From: Sabethes cyaneus
Taxonomy: Eukaryota > Arthropoda > Insecta > Diptera > Culicidae
Length of the DNA: 64,000 bases
Reading direction: 5' to 3'
NCBI RefSeq assembly: GCF_943734655.1
Contig: NC_071355.1
Location: 210,079,103 to 210,143,102, forward strand
The notes below the pieces were generated by a model. It saw nothing but the letters and a program-made list of their open reading frames with translations. It was not told where the DNA came from and did not search any database. Position 1 is the stretch's first letter. Each line of letters starts with the position of its first letter. Of the stretch, positions 8,776 through 18,599 are shown piece after piece. The translations under genes were made by a program, and so were the position numbers.

Positions 8776-11375
8776 AAGCCTTATAAGTTATTTTAATTTT
8801 TTTTTTCGTTTTAGCTTATGAAGCATCTACTGCTATATAGTAAAAACTTTGGCCAAAACGAGTTTTAATACTGCACATGGATACCAGAATGAAAAATTAA
8901 ATTAACTATTAGAAGCACTTATGGAACCTCAAAGGACGCTACTTTATTTCATACGAAGGACTGCTGGTGAGATTGTTCTATTTTTACCTATATATACCAA
9001 ATTTCATCTTAATATCATATTATTAACAGTACTTTTATTGAAATCATAAATGTGGAAGGCTGGATGATGGAGTGGATTGCCAACCTGAATCCTTAAGGTC
9101 TGAAGCAAATATGGCACTTCTCAATTCAAAACAAACAAATCATCACGTGGGTTAAAGTTGGTACAGCGAAATTGATTATTACATGGAAGGATCCTAATGC
9201 TGGAAGGCGACTCTTATAACCCCGGAATGCGCACAAGTGCCTCTGCTTGTGGGTCCGCCCAATCCCTTTTGGTCCTTCTGTAACAGCATTAGTGTGAAAT
9301 TCATTTGATAATTAAATTTGGATCTACTGTAATTCTACCCACATACATTGGCAAGTCCTTGAAATGATGGTGGCTTTCCCCTACCACTACTACTACTAAG
9401 TTTTACTCAACCATAGTGATTAGAACCTGCAAAAATGCAACTGTAGAGTTGGAAAGTAAATAAGAGTAAATTGAGAAAGCATGGAGGTTGAAAATTTAAC
9501 TCGCTACTTCTTATACGTCGATAAGAATTTGAAATCTTAATACGTTTTAGTATATTGATGTTATTGAATTAATACGTTTTTATTTACAATAAACCATAAA
9601 AGCCAAAATTTTCAAAAAATTTTTGGTCTTCAAACTGACAATAATATTTTGCAACCTCAATCAGCTTCAAACCTCAATCTTGCTAGTATTAACCACAATT
9701 CCAACAAGTTGTTCCAAAAGTATCGAACAATATCCAGCCAGTCGAAGTTGTTCTCTATTACTGTCATGATCATTACCAAAATGGCTACATCGTGACAGCA
9801 CAGCATGCCATACTGATTTATACCTACGACATTGGAGTGAGTGATTTATGTGCTGCATTGCTTGCTGCATGGGTCGTTTTTTCTGCGGTGTAATTTTCTA
9901 CTCGGAAAACATTTATCGAACACACGAAAGCGGATAAAATAGACCCTAACTTTTTTCCCATTATACAAACCCGCCATGAACTAACTCGCCAATTTGTGCG
10001 TTAGATTCAAAGCAATAATGGAAAGAATGGAAAGCGAAACCAAAGTCGAAGCCGCACGTATTCAATTTTCCATCCATTTACAGTAATTTAGCAGAGAAAA
10101 ACAAACAAACAGAAGATTATCATCTAATCGAGCCACTTATCGTTGATTTGTGAGTAATTTTCTCTTTTATTTTTTTTATTTTTATTTTCAAATGAATGAT
10201 ACATACTCAATTTGAATGGTTTAGTTAAATTACGATTCAATTGCGACACGATTATTTTCCTATGGCGTAGAGAAATACCAATCATCTCGTTCCAGCAAAG
10301 CGATACTTTCTGGTTGCTTGCTCACTCCACCGGGGGAGTAACGTTGAGCGAAGACTAATTTAGGATTTTGCTAATCCCCACGGCAAGGAGGTGGAATGAA
10401 CCAGACCGTCGCAAATTTTCACATAAGTGAAGAAATTCCCATTGAATAAATTCACCATTCAACAGCTCCTTCTTCGTTTCGGTGTTTCGGTGTGTCTCAT
10501 CATCAGCCAGCGATCGGAGCAGAGCTGCGTGGCCTTCTACGAGCTAAGCTTTATTTACGCCCGCCCGTCGGAGACTCCACGACGACGACGACGACGACGG
10601 TGATGGTAACGACGAGGACAACGGGACAACGGGAGCGGCTTCTCTGATGTGTAGAAGCGTGAAAAAGGTCCAACTTAGCAGCAGATAAAATTTACATTCT
10701 AATCACAGCCCAAGAATCAAAACTTTACCTTGACGAGGAAGCTTTCGTTTATGGAAAGCGACCCCATGGTGGCATCGAAGTAGGGCTTTTTCGCAATCGA
10801 GTGGCTGCAACAGTGCAATTACTATTTTATAACGCTGTCGATTAATGGGGGCTTTAATGAGAGGTCAAAACATCTCAGTTATAGACAAATCGAGCGCCTT
10901 TGGCTACATTTAAAGATTGTTTTAGCATAATTAATCTCTATTGACTAGTTTTTTTATTTCTGATTTGTGATTTAAAATTTATGAGTATAAAATTATTAAT
11001 TTACACGATACTTACCGGTGATTTTATTCGACTTGCGTTTGATAGCTAATAAAGAGTAGCTTTGAGCAGCAACCGCAATTAGAATGTGAGTGCAATTGTG
11101 CATGTGAGTTGTTCACCATTGAAAAAAATATCAATATCGGTAAGGATTTTTCCCTTTTCTTCGATTGGCAAACAAAGTCGGAGACAGACCTTTGAAAACT
11201 GCATGAAACAGAAATATATAAAAACTGAATAAATTTATTATTTTTTCAAATAAAAGAGTAAAAGAAGTATGAATATTTTCGTTTCTCTTAAAGCGTGCAA
11301 TCTTTTGTTTCAATCATTCGTTTTACAATAATTTCGAATATGGCATTGAGCCAGAATTAAGATTTGTGATTGTAC
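8776..11375. other. Unique AT-rich non-coding DNA
   Basis: No gene is recognised over about 2.6 kb. The only notable structure is the ACG run at 10579-10599 in a locally GC-rich segment (10480-10650). Confidence 0.4.
10579..10599. repeat. (ACG)7 microsatellite
   Basis: Seven uninterrupted ACG triplets lie in a GC-rich pocket. Confidence 0.8.
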
Positions 11376-11551
11376 GGGAAACTAGCAGTCATTAACTTTT
11401 CGTCAGTAGGCTCAATTTCGGTAGCAGCTTTTGGGCCCGAAAGCGGGGTTCTTTTTATAGAAACGCGAATATATTTTCAAGAACAAAATTTTTGTTTCAG
11501 ACAAAAAAACTGCTTTTGAAATTTGCAGAGTCGATGACGACTAATTTCACC
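11376..11551 (+). repeat. Dispersed repeat B, copy 1
   Basis: The segment from GGGAAACTAGCAGTCAT through TTTTGGGCCCGAAAGCGGG and GAATATATTTTCAAGAAC to GACGACTAATTTCACC matches the minus strand of 62082-62290 end to end. Copy 2 has about 33 extra internal bases. At 62 kb it interrupts an RTE coding sequence, so it is an inserted element with ends close to these coordinates. The class is unknown. Confidence 0.6.
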
Positions 11552-12040
11552 GTAAAAAGAATTTATAAAATAATTTCTTGCTTGTATTGTTTATAAAAGC
11601 TCACAAACCAAACTAATTTCTTTTTTTTTTTTCTAATATAAAGATTTAGAATCAACAAGAAATAAGAGTGTTAGTTAGAACACATATGCTTAGGCACGCT
11701 TATTGTTTTCATAACTATAAATTTAATTGCAAATCGTTTCCAATACAAAACTCTGCGCCCAAAACGGGCATAGCTTATACGACCTACCAAGCTGCCTGCC
11801 TGTACCTATGTCGCCCGTATCTGCGAACGTGCTGAAAGATATGCCACCCTCTAAATCAACTGCCACCAACCCACCCACCCACGCACTCAGTGCGGCCTTC
11901 GCACTAAACCCGCTAAACTAGTCACGTACTCATTTAGCAGCTGTTTCACTCCTGCCGCCCCAAAAGCAGCCAGCAGATCACATACGAATTGTCGCATCTT
12001 CTTTCTTCACTCGCTCACTCGCAATCGCAATCGCGCAACG

Positions 12041-12076
12041 AGCAGTCGTCGGTGGGTTGGTTGGAAACGAAGCCGT
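12041..12076 (+). promoter_or_regulatory. Possible core promoter (Inr plus DPE-like)
   Basis: Arthropod initiator-like GCAGTC (A at 12044) is followed 27 bases later by AGCCGT at 12071-12076, close to the DPE consensus in sequence and spacing. It lies in the GC-rich island upstream of the candidate first exon at 12277. This is inference from two short motifs and may be chance. Confidence 0.15.
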
Positions 12077-12276
12077 TTACTAGCGCATGGTTTGGAGTTC
12101 CAAATTGGCTCCCCATCCGTCGTCAAATCCGATGTGTGTGCGATACAATCAAAGAAAGCTTGTCCGCCACTGAAATGAAGCGACGAGTGAGCCTCTTGTG
12201 ACCGAGGTACTGCCGGGTGACAGGGTCACGCTGCCGGGCGAGGGGGGTTTTGAATTTTCATCGGGTGGAAAATTGG

Positions 12277-12351
12277 ATGTTTGGCGCCGCGTTCTCGCTG
12301 CTGCTCGCGGCAGCCAGCAGTGGAAGCGATGTTGCCATTACGAGCCGAAAG
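12277..12351 (+). CDS. Candidate first coding exon with signal-peptide-like sequence
   Basis: An ATG at 12277 opens 25 codons: MFGAAFSLLLAAASSGSDVA and then ITSRK. The hydrophobic run AAFSLLLAAASS is what a secretory signal peptide looks like. The frame ends exactly at AAAG|GTGAGA, a good splice donor (GT at 12352), in phase 0. It lies in a GC-rich island (about 11.9-12.6 kb) that differs from the AT-rich surroundings. Against it: earlier ATGs occur in the putative leader, the base context of the ATG is weak, and no downstream exon is recognised in this window. If real, it would encode the start of a secreted or membrane protein with a long first intron. Confidence 0.22.
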
Positions 12352-14003
12352 GTGAGACTGACGGAGCGGTCGATGTGCTGCCATTCTCCGGGAGGCGTGG
12401 CTTGCAGCGTGGGCAAGCGAATCCGATGGTGGGTGAATGTTGCTTGTTTGCTGAGTTTTGCAAATCTCCTCTTCTGGGATGCAGGAGCATAGCTAGTTCG
12501 AGCAAACGATGAGAGCGCACCGCGTGAGTGCCGCGGGAGAGAAATCGAAACCGCGAGAATGACGACCGGTTTTGTGAACGCGATCCAGTTTTTCCAAGCT
12601 AGCAAGGATTGCCAAAGAGGAAAACAGATGATTCGAACTGTGGATTCGCGACGTGATTCGAAATGCAAACAAATGTCAAAAGTTTATTTAACGGAATATT
12701 ATATTATGGAGGTAATTTTAAAACTTAGGTTATACATTTCAAAAAGTGAAGAAAATTTCAATTGAATCTCTATAATCAACTTCGCGTTTAATGCTTACCT
12801 ACACCTTTGTTATATCGAAGAAAAGATAATAATGTCAACTCAATGAATATACCAAAGAAGGGGGAGAAAACTCTTACTGCCTTCAAGCATGTCACAAGGA
12901 TATCGATTCTGCCTGACAGCTCAGTGGTTATAGCTCTACATCATAGTAAGATCAAGTTATTAAATATCGGATAACTTTAGCATAATTTTATGCTTAGGTA
13001 TTTACACATCCTTTCACATTTCAGTTATGTACTGAAACATACTTTACCAGTGGTAAAGCCTGTTACCAAGAGAAGTTGTAAGAGTGGTACTGAATCGAGG
13101 AGCGTAATGAAGCTTCTTGTCCAAGAGCAAATTACAATTAATTTCGGCATTCCCTTGGAGCGAGATTGGTATTGCACGGTAGTAGGTTAACAAGCATAAC
13201 GATAATACTGCAAGAAACAATAAAGTGCGAAATACAGAAACGACTGGATGATAACAGAATATTGTGATCTAATAATCCAATAACCAAATTTTAGATCTAA
13301 TCTCTAGTCGCAGTGAAAATGTCAAGTGTCATGACGAAAAAAATCATTTTTCCAGGTCGTGATAACCGTGATAACTACTTTCTGCAGCTTTTCACGATCG
13401 ATTATATCATACGCGGCTTTGAAATGGATTCATTAAGATCCGTTTAGTCGGTTATTGATCACCCGACCACACAACTGGCTTAAATACCTACCACAAACCT
13501 ACGGTCTGCAGCGACAAACGGTGGAAGGTGATCTGAGGACTCATTTTTTATGCTGCGTAGTGATCATACAATGGTCCTCACCTTCCAAATTATCGTTCTT
13601 TCTGTGTGTTGGGCATATTATATCCTCCTTTACCTACTCGTCTAACAGCTGTTCTGATTCTTAGACTGCTAGTGCAAAAAGTTAGCCAACCTAACTAGAC
13701 TGATTTTGATGAACTCCGCTGTGATATCATTACTATTAGTCCCCGCCAGACAGCAATTGAATAAAAAAAAGTGGTATCAAAATTAAAAATCGTTCCGGCT
13801 ACGTTCAAATATGCTGCACTTTAATCTTTTTAAAATAATTATTGCCGTAATTTTTAGTTGGCCCCTGCAGTGACCCTTCTGAGTTAGGGTGTTCTCAAAT
13901 AACCTCATGTTTTACCTACCTTCCTGCGGGGGTTGAATACCCCTGATACAGAATATCACTTATCCCAGCATCATAACATGTCTCGCGCAATACATCATTG
14001 TTA
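12352..14003. other. Non-coding DNA, no gene recognised
   Basis: After the GC-rich island ends near 12.56 kb the sequence is AT-rich with only short frames. No repeat pair was found. Confidence 0.4.
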
Positions 14004-14005
14004 TA

Positions 14006-14223
14006 GGGTAGACGCACCATTAGTGGTGGTAGTACCAGTAGTGGTGGAAACTTGAATTATTCCATTATTTTTGCAGATTTTGGTACAAGTTTGATAAGTA
14101 TCGAACTACCAGTAACAGTATTATTTGATAAGTATCAAACTTGTACCAAAATCTGCAAAAATAATGGAATAATTCAAGTTTCCACCACTACTGGTACTAC
14201 CACCACTAATGGTGCGTTTACCC
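14006..14223. mobile_element. Foldback MITE with ~97-bp near-perfect arms
   Basis: The left arm from GGGTAGACGCACCATTAG through GGTACAAGTTTGATA is matched by its reverse complement ending at 14223, with one mismatch near the tip and two near the loop. About 20 bases of loop remain. TA lies on both sides (14004-14005 and 14224-14225), which fits a Tc1/mariner-type target duplication. A transcript would fold into a long double-stranded hairpin. There is no coding content. Confidence 0.85.
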
Positions 14224-14299
14224 TAGTGCAGTGTTACGTTGTGCTAAAGTCGCGATAAACGGTATAAACAGTTCGGTACATCATCACATCGGCAATCAT

Positions 14300-14466
14300 T
14301 GGTAGCGTCTCGATTCCGACCGCGTTCAATGACCTGACTGCTGATCACAGTCAGTCGTCTACAGTTGGTTAACAAGTAAGACTTGGGCGATTCTTTATGG
14401 CAGTAAAATAGACTTAGCACAAATGGCAATTAGGTCTATTTTAATCACTGTGCGAAAATTATTTTT
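14300..14466 (+). repeat. 167-bp direct repeat, copy 1
   Basis: It is about 90% identical by eye to 15523-15688. Both contain GACCTGACTGCTGATCACAG and AGTTGGTTAACAAGTA. Both end at TGCGAAAATTATTTTT. Confidence 0.75.
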
Positions 14467-15014
14467 GGCGTAGGACTACATCTTTGATTTCTATTCTATC
14501 TATTCTATTATAGTTTGCACGCTTATAACTCAGTCATTCGTCAATATATTCTAGAGATAATGGTATCAATCAATTGGAAATTCTTCAAAAAATCCATTAC
14601 AAGACAGTAGATTACATGTTTACCTAACAAACGTTTAATAATTGAGAAAATATTAGACGACTATTCATCATTTAATTATTTTCATTTTTTTGCCTTCCCA
14701 CGTCAATGCTTCCCTAGCACGGATGACAGAAATATGTAGGAGATGAGCTACGGGTTAAGCTCCCTTATGATTGTATTTAATTTACGCCCTACAGAATCCG
14801 ATCGAAAATTGCTGAGCTTCAGCTGTTGCTGCTTCCCCGGATAAAGCAACGAAGACATCCAAATTCACCAAACGAGACGCCAACAAACCGAAGAATCCAT
14901 CGACTCATCTGGCAGCGAACGATATAGTTTTGGCTGCTATGCCTTTTGCTGTGCATCGTCATTTTTTCGTTTGCCCCCACTAAAGATATCAACATTTGAA
15001 AAGGGCGTATTTTA

Positions 15015-15091
15015 TAAATAAAAATGCTAATTACTCATGATTGGCTCAATTATATATTGAGCCAATCATGAGTAATTAACAATTTTATTTA
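15015..15091. repeat. Hairpin with 36-bp stem and 5-nt loop
   Basis: The left arm (15015-15050) contains ATTACTCATGATTGGCTCAA. The right arm (15056-15091) is its reverse complement, about 33 of 36 matching. The loop is TATAT. The size suits a MITE remnant or a small-RNA precursor-like fold. Confidence 0.8.
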
Positions 15092-15522
15092 GCACGCTCT
15101 ATGCTGCAAAATTTTTGTCTTAAAGAGTTCTAAAAGTCATCTGAAGGCAACTTTTGCGAGAATTTCGCTATTAAAAAGTTACATCGAAAAAACCGTTTTT
15201 TCAAGAGTCACCCCAAAACGATTCAGAAAAAAGGCTCCAAATCAGTCAATTTAAGAGATACAATAATTTTTTTTTTAAATTGCATAAAATTAACAGCTCT
15301 ACCTACAACTTTGACGAACAATGTTTAGTTCTATTTTTCGAAATAAAAAAGTTAGATCTTCGATTTGTTTGAAAATAAGAACCACCCTAAAATTTGATAG
15401 CAGACAAATGAGCGCCTTTTTATATGCAACAACTTTGTTGAACTCAGGTTTTGTCTGGAAGGTCAATTTTAGGCTAGAAACCTTAATTTCCGCCTAAAAT
15501 TGTCTCCTGGACCACTGTGCAC
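15092..15522. other. AT-rich non-coding DNA
   Basis: No gene is recognised. The style (homopolymer runs, AACAACTTTGTTGAA) resembles insect interspersed repeats, but no second copy is in this window. Confidence 0.35.
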
Positions 15523-15688
15523 TGGTATCGTCTGGATTCCGACTGCGTTCAATGACCTGACTGCTGATCACAGTCAGTCGTTAGCAGTTGGTTAACAAGT
15601 AGACTTGGGCGATTCTTTATGGCAGTAAAACAGACTTCGCATAAATGGCAATTTGGTCTATTTTAATCACCGTGCGAAAATTATTTTT
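15523..15688 (+). repeat. 167-bp direct repeat, copy 2
   Basis: Same content and order as 14300-14466, about 1.2 kb away in the same orientation. Confidence 0.75.
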
Positions 15689-16193
15689 TTATTTCAATTG
15701 ATACTTTTCGGTCAAAATTGATATAGAAACATTTATTTATAGTTTACGTTTCTGCCTACTCGATTCGGCCATCACCAGAAAATTTCAAACTCTTTGACAC
15801 ACAATAATTATTCAATACTAATCTTCGTTATTTATCACCGCTGTCCTTCCACTGCCTTTGGTTGTATGTAGCGATTTCATTTAACCTTTATTTAATTCGT
15901 TGGTGGCCATTGGTTACAAATAATACCAAAGCCAAAGCACGTTCATCGCAAATATGACGTGCCAGTCGGATCTCTTTCGCTTTTGGCACGAATGGCAACT
16001 AGAGGGGTGGTGTGGGGGTCAAACTATCATACATTGTCCATGTCCCACTCATTGGCTTAGCGTTTGATTCATCTCAAAACAAATAAAACTAATCAGAAAG
16101 TGGTTAAACCCTGCCTATTAGCTATAATTTTACAATAACTAGCTGTTATTTTTATTATATAAGCTACATAGTATGGTCTCGACTTATTGTTTG

Positions 16194-16326
16194 TAACTTC
16201 TTTGGGAAATGGCGAATGTGGTCAAACCAAAATCGTAACAAGTTTTCAGTTACTCTCCGACGTTTCGCTTTTTATTTTTAAAGCTTTTTCAAGGAATCGC
16301 TATAATCGTTGATATTTTACATATTT
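16194..16326. repeat. Penelope-like terminal repeat, left
   Basis: It is 133 bases long and pairs with 17368-17500 inverted. It contains CTCCGACGTTTCGC, whose inverse GCGAAACGTCGGAG resembles the conserved 3' part of hammerhead motifs known in Penelope-like elements. Confidence 0.85.
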
Positions 16327-17082
16327 CGCGTTGACAAGCTTTCCACCGATTATACAACAGAACAAAAATACTCCATAATTGTAAACCATCTCAAAAATAA
16401 TGACTACCCCAAAAACCTTATCAATAGATGCTGGAACCGATACAAACAAAAAGCAACAGCAATTACCAAAAGTATACAACCAAACATAATTTATAAACCG
16501 TTCCCACATATAGACAATCTGTCCCCCCGCATTGCACAACTCCTAAAAACAGATTACCCTGAAATTCACTTAGCATATAGTACCAGATACAACGTCGGCA
16601 TGCTACTCCCGCCGATAAAAGATACAATCCCAAATAAATTAAAACATAATGTTATTTATCAAATAAGCTGCCAGGACTGCACAGCCTTATACATCGGAAT
16701 GACAACCACGCATTTAAAAACCAGACTATCAGGACATCAAACAACCATAAACAAGCTGAACAAACTAATAGAAACAGGACACACATACACAGACAGAGAA
16801 ATACAAGATCTCAGGGAAAAAACAGCCTTAATCGCCCACTGCATAGACGAAAAACATAGATTCGACCTCACATCCACAAAAATACTAGACCAAAGCTACA
16901 AACGATCATCATTAGCCATACTAGAGATGTGTCACATATACAATAATCCAAATGCAATAAACAAAAGAACAGACGTAGAAGGATTAAATAGTATTTATGC
17001 CGGAATACTATTCTCTGTACAAAGTAAAATCAATAACACCCCTACACCCCAACTGCCTAACCAAACATATCAACACACATAA
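16327..17082 (+). CDS. Penelope-like GIY-YIG endonuclease domain (partial pol)
   Basis: The frame is open from inside the left terminal repeat, with no ATG at its start, and runs 252 codons to a TAA. Early residues (NHLKNNDYPKNLINRCWN) match the post-RT linker of Penelope-like pol. Then come VIYQISCQDCTALYIGMTTT (the GIY-YIG core, as VIYQI...LYIG), LKTRLSGHQ with the catalytic-type arginine and histidine, and later IAHCIDEKHRFDLTSTKILD, the downstream HxxxHxFD-like block that carries the metal-binding glutamate region in these enzymes. This domain nicks DNA to prime insertion. The upstream RT is missing, so the copy cannot move alone. The frame is undamaged and A-rich compared with its neighbours. 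Confidence 0.82.
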   Translation, partial: RVDKLSTDYTTEQKYSIIVNHLKNNDYPKNLINRCWNRYKQKATAITKSIQPNIIYKPFPHIDNLSPRIAQLLKTDYPEIHLAYSTRYNVGMLLPPIKDTIPNKLKHNVIYQISCQDCTALYIGMTTTHLKTRLSGHQTTINKLNKLIETGHTYTDREIQDLREKTALIAHCIDEKHRFDLTSTKILDQSYKRSSLAILEMCHIYNNPNAINKRTDVEGLNSIYAGILFSVQSKINNTPTPQLPNQTYQHT

Positions 17083-17100
17083 ACATAATTGTAAAATTAG

Positions 17101-17331
17101 GTGCCTCTTAGCCCGATAGTGCGGAAACAGAACGAAATCCAAAAAATAATTGTGACGAAAGATACTAAAAATCCACGACAAATGATAAACTACAGGTTAG
17201 CAATAGACGAATACAACAACAAAATCTACAATCAGAATTATCATATGCAGGAACCTAAAGTGGAAATATACGACAACAGCGACAATTTTAGACATTTTCA
17301 GACAAAATCATACAGACAACGGACAGGCTAG
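17101..17331 (+). other. Open A-rich stretch downstream of the endonuclease
   Basis: An open stretch of 76 codons follows the endonuclease stop, without an ATG at its start, sharing its A-rich composition (KQNEIQKIIVTKDTKNPRQ). It probably is the element's 3' untranslated region. No domain is recognised, so a second product is not claimed. Confidence 0.35.
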
Positions 17332-17367
17332 TTAGTGAGTAGCAAATAAATACTAAAAATTGTTTCA

Positions 17368-17500
17368 AAATATGTAAAATATCAACGATTATAGCGATTC
17401 CTCGAAAAAGCTTTAAAAATAAAAAGCGAAACGTCGGAGAGTAACTGAAAACTTATTACGATTTTGGTTTGACCACATACGCCATTTCCCAAAGAAGTTA
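17368..17500. repeat. Penelope-like terminal repeat, right (inverted)
   Basis: Inverted partner of 16194-16326, of equal length. Read on the plus strand it gives CCTCGAAAAAGCTTTaaaaa, then a short run of A and AAAGCGAAACGTCGGAG. Confidence 0.85.
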
Positions 17501-17510
17501 TATAAGCTAC

Positions 17511-18599
17511 TTCAGAATTGTCGCCGTCCATGGATGTTTAGTACGTCAAATTTTCACAATTTCACACCCCTGATGACAACAGGTTATTGGCATCGATTCA
17601 CTGTTTCCTGCACCGAAAAGCTTTTACTGGCTACTATCACTGCAGTCTGCCCCCGCTAGCCATCCGTGCTGCCCGCTTGTCTTCCCTGTTAACGAAATTT
17701 GACTTTACATACATTTTCACCATTAAGCGTATAAAAGATTATTATAAGTATATTACTATAAAATTGCTGGACATTTTATCTATCCAACGACATATTAATA
17801 GTTATGTTTCGTTCTGTAGTTTAGATGTAATAAGCATTTGAAATCTGTCATTCAAACGTTACACTTTTATTTTCGTTTTAACAAAATGCTACCCACAATA
17901 GTAAACAAAGACGTAGTCCTACGTCAAAAAATAATTTCGTGTTGTTTATGTGCTAGTGTATGTTAATCGCTTGATAGTAAGTATACAATACTTATAAAGT
18001 TTACATGTATTGAGGAGCCGACGGACAGGTAGAGTACACAGGCTGAGAAGCGCTAATGACCAAACTATTTTATTGCGACATTTGCCCCTATTTAGACTAC
18101 CCCGATTTACACGATTATCACAGTCGAATCTCGCACACGATTTCGCTCAAAGAATATGAAATGAAAAAGAAGGGGAAGAAGGAAAAAGAAGTCAAACTCA
18201 TTAGAAGATCAAACTAAAAGCCACTTTAGTGTCAGATTAACAGTGCAAAATGCGGTACGTTGCATTAAATGATTATCACAGTAGTCTAAATGGTCATAAA
18301 AGGGGCAATATCTAAACAAAAATTACATTGCTTTATTATTTTAGTGCTTTACAACTCATCTGACATAAAATCTAAATGAACTTTATAAACATTTCGAGAT
18401 AATACATTTGTTTGACTGAAGTTTTTTGAGCAAATTTTGAAGAAGGGGTGAACTCCAATACACACAAGCTCGCGTAATCTATTTATATAAGAGGCATATG
18501 TCTGTACCGAAAACCAGGTCTCAAGACGTCATAAGAGGCTTATCGGTAACTAAAAACAGGTCCCTGACAGGACATCATCCTTTCGTAGCAATGGGTTGT
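17511..18599. other. Non-coding DNA with an inverted match to 14450-14492
   Basis: No gene is recognised. At about 17895-17940 the palindrome-like AAGACGTAGTCCTACGTC is the inverse of the segment GGCGTAGGACTACATCTTTG near 14467, with flanking similarity (AATTATTTTT). This suggests a shared repeat edge. Confidence 0.4.

Larger units (their letters stand above)
16194..17500 (+). mobile_element. Penelope-like element, endonuclease-only, with inverted terminal repeats
   Basis: A 133-bp repeat at 16194-16326 recurs inverted at 17368-17500 with only a few differences (left TAACTTCTTTGGGAAATGGCG-type end). Between them lies the C-terminal GIY-YIG endonuclease of a Penelope-like retroelement. The reverse transcriptase is absent. 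Penelope-like elements are known to carry LTR-like repeats in direct or inverted orientation. The 13-mer TTATATAAGCTAC occurs at 16155-16167 and again at 17498-17510, a candidate target duplication, with about 26 extra bases on the left. Confidence 0.8.

Noticed and set aside
12258..12668. 136-codon minus-strand frame over the GC-rich island
   Set aside because: No domain, arginine/serine-rich chance composition, and it is antisense to the more plausible plus-strand exon. GC-rich DNA lacks stops by chance.
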